A stretch of 64,000 nucleotides of DNA from Zea mays (taxonomy: Eukaryota > Streptophyta > Magnoliopsida > Poales > Poaceae): NCBI RefSeq assembly GCF_902167145.1, contig NC_050098.1, forward strand, positions 76,672,207-76,736,206. Reading direction: 5' to 3'. Positions within the stretch are counted from its first letter, which is position 1; each line of letters starts with the position of its first letter. A program made the position numbers and the translations under genes. Positions 32,058 through 43,836 of this stretch are shown here, piece after piece. The notes beneath the pieces are model-generated. The model ran no database searches, was not told the DNA's origin, and worked only from the letters and a program-made list of their open reading frames with translations.

Positions 32058-34847
32058 TGTAGCACCCCAAAATCATATTTTGGGTAATTTAGAAAATTTT
32101 ATCATGAGACCTAAATAAATGTATTTTCAAATAAGAGATTAAATAAAAGATGCATATGAGTCAAATTATTCATTTGAATAATATATTTGGAGGTATTCTA
32201 AAAAAGTGCTGGTTAAAGATCTTTTAATAAATAATATTAGAATTTATTTACACAAGATGAATATATTTTTGTGTGTATGTTTCAGAGTATTTGCATAAAT
32301 GAATAAGTAAATAAAGAATACTAAATAAAATTACGTCATTGCATTCATGCTGGATTTATTGTTTGTGCACTTAATTTGAAGATACAATTTCAAACTTAGA
32401 TTTGAAAGAAAATTAAAATTATGGATAAGAAAGGAAAAAAACTAGAAAGCAAAAAGAAAAAAAAGGACATACCTGTCGACTGTCAGCTAGATCTAAAGCC
32501 AGCCAGCACAAAAAAAACCCACCCCAGCCACGTACGTCTACCACCCATGTCCCATCTCTATTTTTTTATTTTCTCTGCTGGCCGCTGCACACAGCACCGT
32601 GACGGTAGCATGACATTATCCCGGACCAGCCACTCCGATCAAAGCAATCGCGTGTGTGTCGTTGGTGGGTGGTTTCCTGCTTTTTCTACGCCGGAAACTT
32701 CTGCCAGACAGCGCAACAAACTCACAGCCACGCATCTCGGGGTTGGTTGAGTCCCAGACCGGAGCATATATACCAAGCCATCCGAGAGATCGAGGGCGCC
32801 TCGTCGAAGCAATAGAGAGAAGAAACACCGCCACCGATGCTCCTCGTCTGCATAGCTATGCGATGGGATGATTGTCTGCCGAAGCTGTGCAGTTTCCACC
32901 AAACTGCGCTACAACAATGAAAGGATGCCTACGTCAACATATCACATACCAGGAAGGTAGAAGATGGCCATACATACATCTCATATATTACGTCTATTTA
33001 CTCCGTAATTCTTTATGTGACCTCGATCTAACCAATCAGATCACGTCATGTTCCCTATTTCTGTGCAAATCTACTAATTTATTAAACATGTGATATATTT
33101 TGCGTTAGATGTCTGATTTATTCCATTCAAATTATGTTATGTTTATATTAATTTTTGCGTATACAATAATAACATTATTTTAATTATACCACACGTTTTA
33201 ATTAAATAATTAATTAACCGATTAATCAATGTTAATTAGCTAAATAAGCTAGTTAATCTAATTTATAGATCTAACATATACATTTTATAAATAATTGTTA
33301 ATGATTAATACCAACTCAAATATTTTAATTTAATACCTTTTTAGTTTAAATGCAATATCTGTTAGATCTATCTATTAGATTTATTGCGCCTAAATTATCG
33401 TTTTATCCATAAATTCTTCGTTTTAACTCTGATTCCAGTGATTCTCGAATCTACGATCCCGTAGCGACGCATAGGATATCCTTACCTATTTTGTTTTTAT
33501 GTTTGGTGTGATGTTAATTTTGCCTATACCATATTTGTTTGTATTGCTACGACTAGCGCGAGCTTACGAGTCATCTGAAGATCATCCTGGTACCAGGAAT
33601 CTCAAGTCCCATGCAAGTTGTGCCCTTGATCACTTCTTTTTACCTAGTCATGTTCTGATTAATCATAATGATCTGCATAGGTTAATTTATTGGGATCCAA
33701 TAGGTTACCCTATTATGACTATCTTTATACCTTGTTTACCAGTGAATTTTTGGGTAGTACCTGCTATTGCTTTATGTGGTTTCGGGTATAGAGATACACA
33801 TTATTCATGATTATACTTTTATTATCTGTTGTTATTTACTGTTCATGATAAGATCATTATGATAATTGGAACATGGAGAACCACCCGGGAAAACAATGCT
33901 ACCACAATGGTGGTATGGGACACCCTTGGCTGACTAATTAGGAAAGATAGTGGAGGACTACCTTACCCGAAAGGGGCAATGGCAGTAGGGGAGTGGTCAG
34001 TGTGGGGAGGCCATTGGGTTGATTTTGCTGCAATGGCGGTCAGGCGAGGGGTCTCTGCATTGGAGCTTCCTAGAAACTGTAGCGGGTTTTCTGAAGCTAG
34101 TGGAACTTTGTAAAGGCCTCGTAATGTTACCCTGCCTCGCCTCCTCGGTAGAGGTGTATGAGAAGTCGTGATCCCTTGGTAGATGGGTAACATGACTTGT
34201 GGGTAAAGATGCGCAACCTCTGTAGAGTGTAAAACTGATATACTAGCCATGCTCACGGTCATGAGCAGCTCGGACACTCACATGATTAATTTATGTAACT
34301 AAATTCAATTTGTCATATGCATAGCATGGCGGGAGTTGTTGTTACTTTTGTTCTACTATTTAATTTGATTGGTATTTACTTATACTTAGTAATTGCTAAT
34401 AAAATTTTGACCAACTTTAAAAGCAATGCTCAACTTTAACCATCCTCTTTGGTAAGCCTTACACTTCACATGAGCTCCCACCTTTGGCGAGTTCATGCAC
34501 ATTATTCCCGACAACTTGTTGAGCGATGAACGTATGTGAGCTCACTCTTACTGTCTCACACCCCCCACATAGGTCAAGAACAGGTACCACATGATGAGGC
34601 ACATGGAGGATGATGTGATGAGTTCGTGAGAGGTCTAGGCCGTCGTCTCCCCGTCAACTTTGGGTTGCTAGATCGTTGTCTCCTTATGATGTAATTACTT
34701 ATTTATTTTGTACAGAACTCCTACTATATAGTAAAGATGTAACATTCGTTTCTGTACCACTATTCATCATATGTGTGAGACTTGGTCCCAGCACACTGGT
34801 GTTTATTTCACGCCCGTGTCATGGTGCCCCGAAACCGGGGTGTGACA
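32058..34847 (+). repeat. LARD 5' LTR (2790 bp)
   Basis: TGTAGCACCCC to GTGTGACA. TATA-like CATATATA at 32765-32772 in the context CCGGAGCATATATACCAAGCC. About 66 bp longer than the 3' LTR because of a block near 34350-34415. ORF 32421-32750 lies before the promoter and is not credible. Confidence 0.95.
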
Positions 34848-36064
34848 GAAGTGGTATCAGATGGATGTTGACTGTAGGACGAAACCTAGATAGGACTGGA
34901 CAACCCTTACTTACTTACCTTTGGTACTCTGATTCTTTCTAAAGTTTTCTTAATCTTTTCTCAGCTTCTACTGCTTTACTCTGATTACTCTTACCTTTTC
35001 ACTTCTAAAGACAAATGTGGATTTCACACTTTGAAATCCTGTACAAACTATTTTTTATTGGTACCTATGTACTTGAATGTTTGTTCTTATGAAACCTGCT
35101 TGATTTGGTTCTTTGATTGAGTGTGATGGGTTGCAGAGTAATATACACAATTACATCTACATACATATAAGCATATAAATATATTCAGAAAAAATAGATT
35201 ATCCCCATATAAAAAAACAAATAGATCTATCTTATAGACCCATCTTACCTTAAAAAGATTCTATCTTATCCTAACCACCTTGCTTATCTCATCCTAGAGT
35301 AACAACCATGATTTAATCCAAATTAGTTAAATCTTATCCATTCTAATAAAGTCATACCAATCTAATCTAGGTCCCATCCAATCTAATGAAAACTAATGTG
35401 ATCTAATATGTTCTAATAAGACCTAGTTAAATCTAATCTAATCTTGATCTCTTATCTAATGCATTCTCTTGCTCCAATCTAAAGGTTAGAATTGATTAAC
35501 CCAGATCATTAATACTAGTAAGATAGATTGGTTAGCTAATTTGAACTCTACACCCAAAAAATCATTTTCACCTAATTCACAAAATCCTAAATTAGTGCCC
35601 TAGTCCAACTCGGCCATGCACTCCTAATAGGTTACATAATCCATCTATTCTAACCTATTGATAAACAAGATTTTAACCTACCCATGTACCCCAGCTATCT
35701 TAACTACATGTTCCTAACTCGGATGGAGACACCAAGACCCAAGATGGAAAGATATTAACCTCATCAGCAAAGGATAAAAGAGTCAACTCGATCACGAAAG
35801 TAGTCATGATCCACCCACCAGGATGAAGTCTTTCCTTACCCAGTACTTCTTACCATCATCTATGCTTGCTCTAACCAAATCTCATATTGCCTAAAGAAGT
35901 GGATAGGCATAGAAGATACCCATGTTTTCCTAATCACTTTCTAATTAACATGAAATTTTTTATTCTTAAACTAATTAGAAACTAAAAGCTAAACTGTAAA
36001 TAAGGCTTTTTACATCCCTTTCTTACTAATCTCGAGGACGAGATTACTTTATGGGGGTACAATT
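34848..36064 (+). other. LARD internal region, non-coding
   Basis: Starts GAAG then TGGTATCAGA (34852-34861), matching the initiator-Met tRNA complement. 35200-35560 is a degenerate TCTAATC/TTATCC-rich tract. No ORF above 60 codons on either strand. Ends with the hairpin and polypurine tract. Confidence 0.85.
36027..36064 (+). other. LARD hairpin and polypurine tract
   Basis: Stem TAATCTCG, loop AGGA, stem CGAGATTA (36027-36046), then 18 bases with CTTTATGGGGGTAC up to the LTR at 36065. Same module as in B and C; here the outermost pair is T-A instead of G-C. Confidence 0.8.
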
Positions 36065-38788
36065 TGTAGCACCCTAAAATCATATTTTGGGTAATTTAGA
36101 AAAATTTATCATGAGACCTAAATAAACGTGTTTTCAAATAAGAGATTAAATAAAAGATGCATATGAGTCACATTATTCCTTTGAATAATATATTTGGAGG
36201 TATTCTAAAAAGTGCTGGTTAAAGATCTTTTAATAAATAATATTAGAATTTATTTACACAAGATGAATATATTTTTGTGTGTATGTTTAAGAGTATTTGC
36301 GTAAATGAATAAGTAAATAAAGAATACTAAATAAAATTACGTCATTGCATTCATGCTGGATTTATTGTTTGTGCAATTAGGTTGAAGATTTAATTTCAAA
36401 CTTAGATTTGAAAGAAAATTGAAATTATGGATAAGAAAGGAAAAAAACTAGAAAGCAAAAAGAAAAAGGACATACCTGTCGACTGTCACCTGGATCTAAA
36501 GCCGGCCACCACAAAAAAAACCCACCCTAGCCACGTACGTCTACCACCCATGACCCATCTCTATTTTTTTATTTTCTCTGCTGGCCACAGCACACAGCAC
36601 TGTGACGGCAGCATGACATTATCTTGGACCAGCCACTCCGATCAAAGCAATCGCGTGTGTGTCGCTGGTGGGTGGTTCCCTACTTTTTCTACGACGGAAA
36701 CTTCTGCCAGACAGCGCAACAAACTCACAGCCTCGCAGGGGTTGGTTGAGTCCCAGCCCGGAGCATATATACCAAGCCATCCGAGAGACTGAGAGCGCCT
36801 CGTCGAAGCAATAGAGAGATGAAACACCGCCACCGATGCTCCTCGTCTGCATAGCTATGTGATGGGATGATTGTCTGCCGAAGCTGTGTAGTTTCCACCA
36901 AACCGCGCTACGGCAATGAAAGGATGCCTGCATCAACATATCACATACCAGGAAGGTAGAAGATGGCCATACATACATCTCATATATTACGTCTATTTAC
37001 TCCGTAATTCTTTATGTGACCTCGATCTAACCAATCAGATCACGTCATGTCCCCTATTTTTGTGTAAATCTACTAATTTATTAAACATGTGATATATTTT
37101 TGCGTTAGATGTCTGATTTATTCCATTCAAATTGTGTTATGTTTATATTAATTTTTGCGTATATAGTAATAACATTATTTTAATTATGCCACACGTTTTA
37201 ATTAATTAATTAATTAACCGATTAATCAATGTTAATTAGCTAAATAATCTAGTTAATCTAGTTTATAGATCTAAATATACATTTGATAAGTAATTGTTAA
37301 TGATTAATACCAACTCAAAGATTTCAATTTAACACCTATTTAGTTTATATGCAATATATGTTAGATCTATCTATTAGATTTATTGCACCTAAATTATCGT
37401 TTTATCCATAAATTCTTCGTTTTAACTCTGATTTTAGTGATTCTCGAACCTACGATCTCATAGCGACGCATAGGATATCCTTACCTATTTTGTTCTTATG
37501 TTTGGTGTGATGTTAATTTTGTCTATACCCTATTTGTTTGTATTGCTATGACTAGCGTGAGGTTACGAGTCATCTGAAGATCATCCTGATACCTAGAATC
37601 TCAAGTCTCAGGCAAGTTGTGCCATTGATCACTTCTTTTTACCCAGTCATGTTCTGATTAATCATAATGATCTGCATAGGTTAATTTTGATGGGACCCAA
37701 TAGGTTACCCTAGTATGACTATCTTTATACCATGTTTACCACTGAATTTTTGGGTAGTACCTGCTATTGCTTTATGTGGTTTTGGGTATAGAGATACACA
37801 TTATTCATGATTATACTTTTATTATCAGTTGTTATTTACGATTCATGATAAGATCATTATGATAATTGGAACATGGAGAACCACCCGGGAAAACAGTGCT
37901 ACCATAAGGGTGGTATGGGACGCCCTTAGCTGACTAATTAGGAAAGCTAGTGGAGGACTACCTTACCCGAAAGGGGCAAGGGCAGTAGGGGAGTGGTCAG
38001 TGTGGGGAGGCCCTTGGGTTGATTTTGCTGCGATGGCGGTCAGGCGAGGGGTCCCTGCATTGGAGCTTCCTAGAAACTGTAGCGGGTTTTCTGAAGCTAG
38101 TAAAACTTTGTATAGGCCTCGTAATGTTACCCTGCCTCGCCTCCTCAGTAGAGGTGTATGGGAAGTCGCGATCCCTTGGCAGATGGGTAACATGACTTAT
38201 GGGTAAAGATGCGCAACCTCTGTCGAGTGTAAAACTCGTATACTAACCGTGCTCACGGTCATGAGCAGCTCGGACACTTAGATGATTAATTTATGGAACT
38301 AAATTCAATTTGTCATATGCATCGCATGGCGGGAGTTGTTGTAACTTTTGTTCAGCTTTAAAAGCAATGCTCAGCTTTAACCATCCTCTTTGGTAAGCCT
38401 TACACTTCACATGAGCTCCCACCTTTAGCGAGTTCATGCACATTATTCCCCACAACTTGTTGAGCGATGAACGTATGTGAGCTCACTCTTGCTGTCTCAC
38501 AACCCCCACACAGGTCAACAACAGGTACCACATGATGAGGCGCATGGAGGATGATGTGATGAGTTCGTGAAAGGTCTAGGCCATCGTCTTCCAGTCTACT
38601 TTGGGTTGCTGGATCGTTGTCTCCTTATGATGTAATTATTTATTTATTTTGTACAGAACTCCTACTATATAGTAAAGATGTGACATTCATTTCTGTACCA
38701 CTATTCATCATAAGTGTGAGACTTGGTCCTAGCACACTGGTGTTTATTTCACACCCGGGTCTTGGTGCCCCAAAACCCAGGTGTGACA
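36065..38788 (+). repeat. LARD 3' LTR (2724 bp)
   Basis: Starts TGTAGCACCCTAAAATC and ends GGTGTGACA. A few percent different from the 5' LTR by eye, including loss of ~66 bp before AGCTTTAAAAGCAATGC near 38355. TATA-like CATATATA at 36764-36771. Confidence 0.95.
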
Positions 38789-39099
38789 ACGTGCGAGCGA
38801 TTACAAGTCAACGTGAACAGTACGGGGGTACTGTTCATCTATTACGCTCGGGACACAGCCTGAACAAAATTACATTCATGTCCTTGATAACTAATCATAA
38901 CCATGACACAAACTATCAGGGACTATGCGGTCTTTTCCTCTTTAAGTTGGTGCCACCCTTCGTCTCAAGCATGTCATCTTGCCGAAGCTCTTTCAATTGT
39001 AGCTTCGACATACATTTTCATGTCATGCCTGCTTGCATGTCATCTTCTCGAAGGTGTTTTTTCTTAGAGGACCTTCAGCGGAGAAGAAGGCCCCCAACA
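38789..39099 (-). repeat. T2 LTR, proximal part (with right ACGTG duplication)
   Basis: Begins with the duplicated ACGTG, then continues T2's LTR to its start TGTTGGGGGCCTTCTTC (minus strand, 39099). With 31739-32057 the LTR is ~625 bp, close to element I's 617. Confidence 0.85.
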
Positions 39100-39114
39100 G
39101 TAGCTCCTTCGCGG
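39100..39114 (-). other. T2 polypurine tract
   Basis: Minus strand CCGCGAAGGAGCTAC directly before the LTR start; compare CCGCGAAAGGGGCTAC in element I. Confidence 0.75.
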
Positions 39115-39480
39115 TGCTAGATCGTTTTTCGTAACGAGCTCGATCCGCGAAAAACTCGAAGGCTTCGGAATGTCGAAGGTCCAAAAAACACCTTCCCTGA
39201 GCTCGTTGCCGAGAAACAATTATAATATTCCAAGCGTCTAGTGGTCCACCATTCAGCGAGTGCAGGCGACCTGGCGGTTCGCCTTCCCACCTACAACACT
39301 ATATAAATAGACGGGTTGGTGAAGAGTTACCACAACATTCATTTCCATTGCACTATTGTGCTGTTAAAAAATTAACCATAGCTGAAGCTTTCTGCACTGC
39401 GCTTTCAAGTGAACACTTCATCCTTTAAGGTTAACTTCGTCAGACGGGTTAGCTTCGTCAAACTGTAAAAATCCATCAAA
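39115..39480 (+). promoter_or_regulatory. Promoter and leader of the T2 antisense gene
   Basis: TATATAAA at 39300-39307, then GAGTTACCACAACATTCATT, then TTAACCATAGCTGAAGC before the ATG at 39481. The three blocks appear in the same order on the minus strand of element I. The conserved untranslated leader supports real use of this promoter. Confidence 0.7.
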
Positions 39481-41518
39481 ATGGCCAGAGTGCGATCAAC
39501 TGCAAGGGTGTCTCGCGAGGGGGAAGAAACCGAGGCCACTGAAACAGCACCAATTTTAGAAGTAATGAAACGATCAGGTCTTGTTGTGGCTGACGAAGGT
39601 ACTTCTAATGTCGAAGCTGAGCAGACTGTGATTGAGGGTGAAGATAATGAGAGTGAAGAAGACTACAATATTCTGATCCCAACAAAGCCTAGTCATCTAG
39701 ATTTTGAAAAATTTACTGTGTCTGAAGACAACATGCCTATGATGATGATACTGGGCTATTTTGGAGAAGCTGAAAGCAAACTTGTTCGATTTGCTGGAGA
39801 AGAGACTACCCCGGAGCCGAAGAAGGATGAAGTTGTGGTTTTCAAGAGCTTCTTCAAAGCGGGGCTGCGGTTTCCCCTGAACGAGATGATAGGGGAAGTC
39901 CTAAAGAACTTCGAAATATATCTTCATTAGCTGACCCCTAACGCTATTGTTAGGATCATTGTCTTTATCTGGGCCCTTCGAAGCCAAGGGATGAGCCCAG
40001 ATGCCGAAGCTTTCTACCGAGTGCATGAGCTGCACTATCAGACGAAGGCCAGGGCAGATGGTCTTTATGAAAATTTTGGTTGTTATAATTTTGCGTATCG
40101 AAAGGATACGAAGGCACCAGTCCTCAGCTACCGCACAAAGTGGCCAGCTGGTTGGAAAAATGAATGGTTTTATATGAAGGCTGATGAGAAAAATAGGGAG
40201 AAGTTGATGACCATGGTCATGAGTCCTCTGAGCTTGAGCTTCGGAATGACCCGGCCCTTATGCAACATGCAACTGGGGTCACCATGTCAGCTGGCCGAAG
40301 TAGAATTTAGAGTAGTGGCTGAACAGATCAGTACCAGAGACTTGGTGCATGAATATTTGGCTAACAGAACATATCCTACATCTAGTGGCTGGGGAATGCT
40401 GAAGAAGAAGGAAGCGGGGAAGAAGAACGAACTCGTTCGACTTGCTTACCTCTTCAAATTTGAGAAACAATTCAAAAAGTCATGCAAAGAATGGCTAGAC
40501 ATGATCGAGACAATGTGCAATGAAATACTTGGAAATTATACCAAAAAGGAAGACCAACTGATGACTGCAGCCTTCGACACCCGGCCAAAACGAAGATTGA
40601 ACCGGGTGATGGATGCCTTGAAATTTGAATATCCAGATTAAGAAAGGCTTGACAAAGGTGTCGAAGGGGTAAAAAGAAAAATAATTGTCAGCATTTTGAG
40701 TAGACAAGCTGCTAGAATGTAGAGGATGAAAAGGCTTCAAAGAAGACAAAAACTGCTCCTGAACCGAAGGCGGCAATTTCGAAGAAGAGGAAGGTTGAAG
40801 CTCCGGAGCCGAAGATAACTGAGGTAACAGAGGAGAATCCTTCGACACCTCCTGATGCTGAAATAATAAAGATTTTAAAGGTAATGACTGAATCTTTACC
40901 CATCAAGCTGCTAAGTCCTCCCTGACCAGAACTGACACGACTTTTACAGAAGAAGGATCAACCCTCAGCTATAAAGGAGAAGACTGAGGGTCAGAAAAAA
41001 CGAAGAATTGTTAATGTCATGCAAGCCATCGAGCGGACACCACCGCAGGCCTCGGCATCCAAAATAGCACATATTACAAGCGCCGAGGCTATTGCCGAAG
41101 TTGATACCTCTGCCGAAGCTGCAGCTACCGCCGAAGCTGCCAACCTTGAGAGTACACTGTCAAGGATTGATAAAATTCTTTTGGTTATGGCTACAGAAGA
41201 GACAGTTGCGGCTGAAGAGAAGGTCGAGGCCATAGCGCCTGACAAAGGCAAAAAGATTGCTGATGCTGCTTCGGAAGAAAGGGACTTTGACCTTTGGAAC
41301 CAGGTAGGTCAAGAATTATCCGAGGCCGAAAACAAGGAGCTACAGGAATATGGGATATCCTGTGGCTACCAGCTAGGAGCTATGCTCTTTGGTGGAAATG
41401 ACGAAAGGGCCTTAGGATGCATTCGCGATCACGCCGGGGCAAAGATAATCGGCACTCTATTGAAGGGTGTCGGTTTCCAGAAGCTTGAAGCTGATATTAG
41501 CAGCTACCGGCGACAACA
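39481..41518 (+). pseudogene. T2 antisense gene, decayed and truncated
   Basis: Homologue of element I's antisense gene: starts MARVRSTARVSREGEETEAT and keeps LTPNAIVR, VHELHYQTKARADGLYENFG, ISTRDLVHEYLA, EILGNYTKKEDQLMTAAF and PKRRLNRVMDALKFEYPD. TAG at 39928-39930 replaces a Gln and TAA at 40639-40641 a Tyr. Frameshifts follow about 40670-40740, and the frame from 41019 to the break (ending SSYRRQH) is the counterpart of the end of exon 1. An SKKRKV NLS-like motif persists in the shifted frame (~40783). Intron 1, coiled coil and exon 3 are absent because C' begins at 41519. Function unknown, as for the intact copy. Confidence 0.85.
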
Positions 41519-43836
41519 TGGGATACCCTAAATTTGGGGGTATACAATTTCATTCTAATGATCACCCAAATTCATGTGTTACTCTTGTCTCTCTCACCCT
41601 AGGTTTTATCCCTCTCCAGATTCTCTCTCCCTTTTTCCTTTTTAGGTAGAATTAGCTTAAAAGTTAGGGGATTTAATTATTTATTGTGCCAAAACATTTT
41701 GGGTCATGACATGTTGCATCATGATGAGCTTAAAATATTCTTTAAAGTGTTGCACATGTTTGAATTTATTTGAATTTGAAACCTAATTTGAATTTGGAAT
41801 TGAAAACCCTATAGAAAAGAAATAGAAAAGGAATTAGAAAATCCAGAGAAAAAGAAAAACGCAAAGCAGCCCAGCCAGGCCGAGCGTCCGCGCCGCTTGA
41901 CAGGCGGGCCCTGCCTGTCAGCGGTGGCTTTCTCTCCCCCGTGCTCTCCCTCTCTCGCCCTATGCCCGCTGGGGTCGACCTATCGGCGCCAGTTACTTCG
42001 CCCACGCGCGTCCCTCTTCTCTCTCTCTCGCGGGCCTGCGCTGCCAGGCGCTGAGCCGTTGCCCGCTCGCCCTCTCTTCTCTCTCTGCGTCGTGGACCCT
42101 CCCTGTCAGTTTTGCCCTCCCCGCGCTCACCGTAGACCAGCGCGTGTGCACTCGCGCACGTCACCGGATTTCTCGGCCACAATGCCAGCCCACACGCCCA
42201 GCTCCCTTCTTAGAGCCCCACCAGTGCCCGCGCTCGCTCCCCCGCCTCATTTCGCATAGCATCGCCCTCTCTCGCGCTCTGCCCTCACCGCTAGATGCCA
42301 CCGGAGACCCGCGCCCTCGTTCCCGATCATCCAGCTCGCCGGACACCGCACCAAGCCTCCCCGATCTCTGCCCCGAGGTGAGACACCTTTGCCCATGCTT
42401 AATTTCACTAGTTTCACTCTGTGCTCGACCAGTTTTGGATCGCCGGTGCTCGGCCGTGGCGGTCCGCCATGCTCGCGTGGTGGCAGGCCAATTTAGCCCG
42501 ATCTAGTTCCCCGGTGTAGGTTCCTGTGTCACCCCTGCCTCTGGTGAAGCTTTCCCAAGCCTTAGCACGCCTTAAGCCCCCTCCCCGTCGCCGGAATCCC
42601 TCATCAGAGTTCCTCCGGTCAGCCCGAGACCTTCTCCCCGCCATTCTCCCCTCCTTGCCCTCGGATTCGTGGCCTTTTCCCTGTCACTGAGTTCGCCGTG
42701 GCATTCTCTCCCTCTCTGCCCAATCCCGGCGACCCCGGAGCCACCCTTGCACGCGCCTGCCTCAACTCCGACGACTTCACCGCCGCGGAGAGGAGCTGCG
42801 CCGCCCACAACTGTTCACTCCCCCCCGGTCTGATCCTCTCCGTCCGATCTTGATCGCACGACCCAGATCACGGATACTGCTTCGCGCACACGCGCCCTGC
42901 ACCCCTAGCCAGCCTGTCAGCGCCCGTGTTCCCGAGCACTGGGCCCGCTCGGTTAGTACGCCCTGCTCCTCTGTCGCTGACACTCCTTGGCCCGCCTGTC
43001 AGCACTCGCCCGCCCGCGCGCGCGCCCTCGGCCGCAGATCTAATCTCGGCCGTCGGTTTCTAATCTAACGGTTAGAATCACCTGATACCCCTTCGCGCGG
43101 TAGTTTTATTAAAGAGACCCTCGGTTTGTTTAGAATCAACCCGTCGTCCCTGGTTTTCGCGCGCAGGCCCCTGTATTCTTACAGATTGAACCCTGGACTT
43201 TTAAATATTCACAGAATTAGCCCTAATTTCATATGTTGAATTCCCAAACTTGTTTATTTCATATCTTTTGCATATGAACTCCAAATTTAGTGATTCAAAT
43301 TGCAAAATGTTCATAGTATTATTCTCTGTTCAAATAAATTAGTTCCATTTACACCCTGTGCTTCCTAATTTTATGGATAACTATTAACTAGTTTATGTAT
43401 AGATTTGATGTATTTAATAAAATAAAAAGGAAAACCCTAGAGATTAAAACATGCTTAATCTTGTGAGATTAATAATGTGTATTACATGAATTCATCTCTG
43501 TTCTAATTTTTAGGTCACAATAAAATAAATTGAACTATGTTATGTATTTGTGAGTAACACTTAGAGAAATAATAATCTATTTGCAAATGAAGTTAGTTGA
43601 TGTCATAGTTTATGTTATACTTTGAACTCATTATCCCTTATGTAGTATTGTGTCTTTTTAAGATGTATTCCTATGTTTGTACATGTTTGGTGTGCTGTTC
43701 ATTTGTACTTTCCAAATGTATTGAGTGCATGATCGCTTTATTTAGACAACGAGCAGGTCCGAGGTTCCTGAGTGTGTTGTTGGAGACCTTCTTGAGCAAC
43801 AACCTGGTAAAGGCAAGTGTCCTATGACCTATTATG
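41519..43836 (+). mobile_element. Element C': LTR fragment of a chromodomain-type element
   Basis: Aligns with element C's LTR (reverse of 23783-23012) from its start, here TGGGATACCCTAAATTTGGGGG where C has TGTAACACCCTGAATTTGGGG. Continues through a GC-rich core (41880-43060) to an AT-rich end and is cut at 43837 by element B. Left flank CAACA (41514-41518) is the expected target duplication. ORFs in the GC-rich core (e.g. 41897-42259) overlap on both strands and are not supported. CCCCGAG|GTGAGA near 42375 is a possible splice donor. Confidence 0.78.

Larger units (their letters stand above)
32058..38788 (+). mobile_element. LARD: complete non-coding LTR element of 6731 bp
   Basis: Two ~2.7-kb LTRs (32058-34847 and 36065-38788) bracket only 1217 bp with no gag or pol. 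It has an initiator-Met-type primer site, a hairpin and a polypurine tract, and a perfect 5-bp target duplication, so it moved as a unit using enzymes from elsewhere. The LTR termini TGTAGCACCC/GGTGTGACA and the hairpin-tract module point to a chromovirus partner of the A/B/C kind. Confidence 0.93.
31739..41518 (-). mobile_element. Element T2: second Tat-lineage element, 3' part
   Basis: Minus-strand element whose 3' LTR (39099-31739) is split by the LARD, followed to the right by polypurine tract, antisense promoter and the plus-strand antisense gene. It is cut at 41518/41519 by C'. The LTR end TGTTGATCACTTGTTCTCG and start TGTTGGGGGCC are relatives of element I's. Left flank TTCGT (31734-31738) is the expected target duplication. 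Confidence 0.82.

Noticed and set aside
32421..32750. ORF in the LARD 5' LTR starting MDKKGKKLESKKK, with a partner at 36427-36792
   Set aside because: The two copies are only the two LTRs; frames differ in length and sequence, the ORF lies before the TATA box, and nothing suggests a protein.
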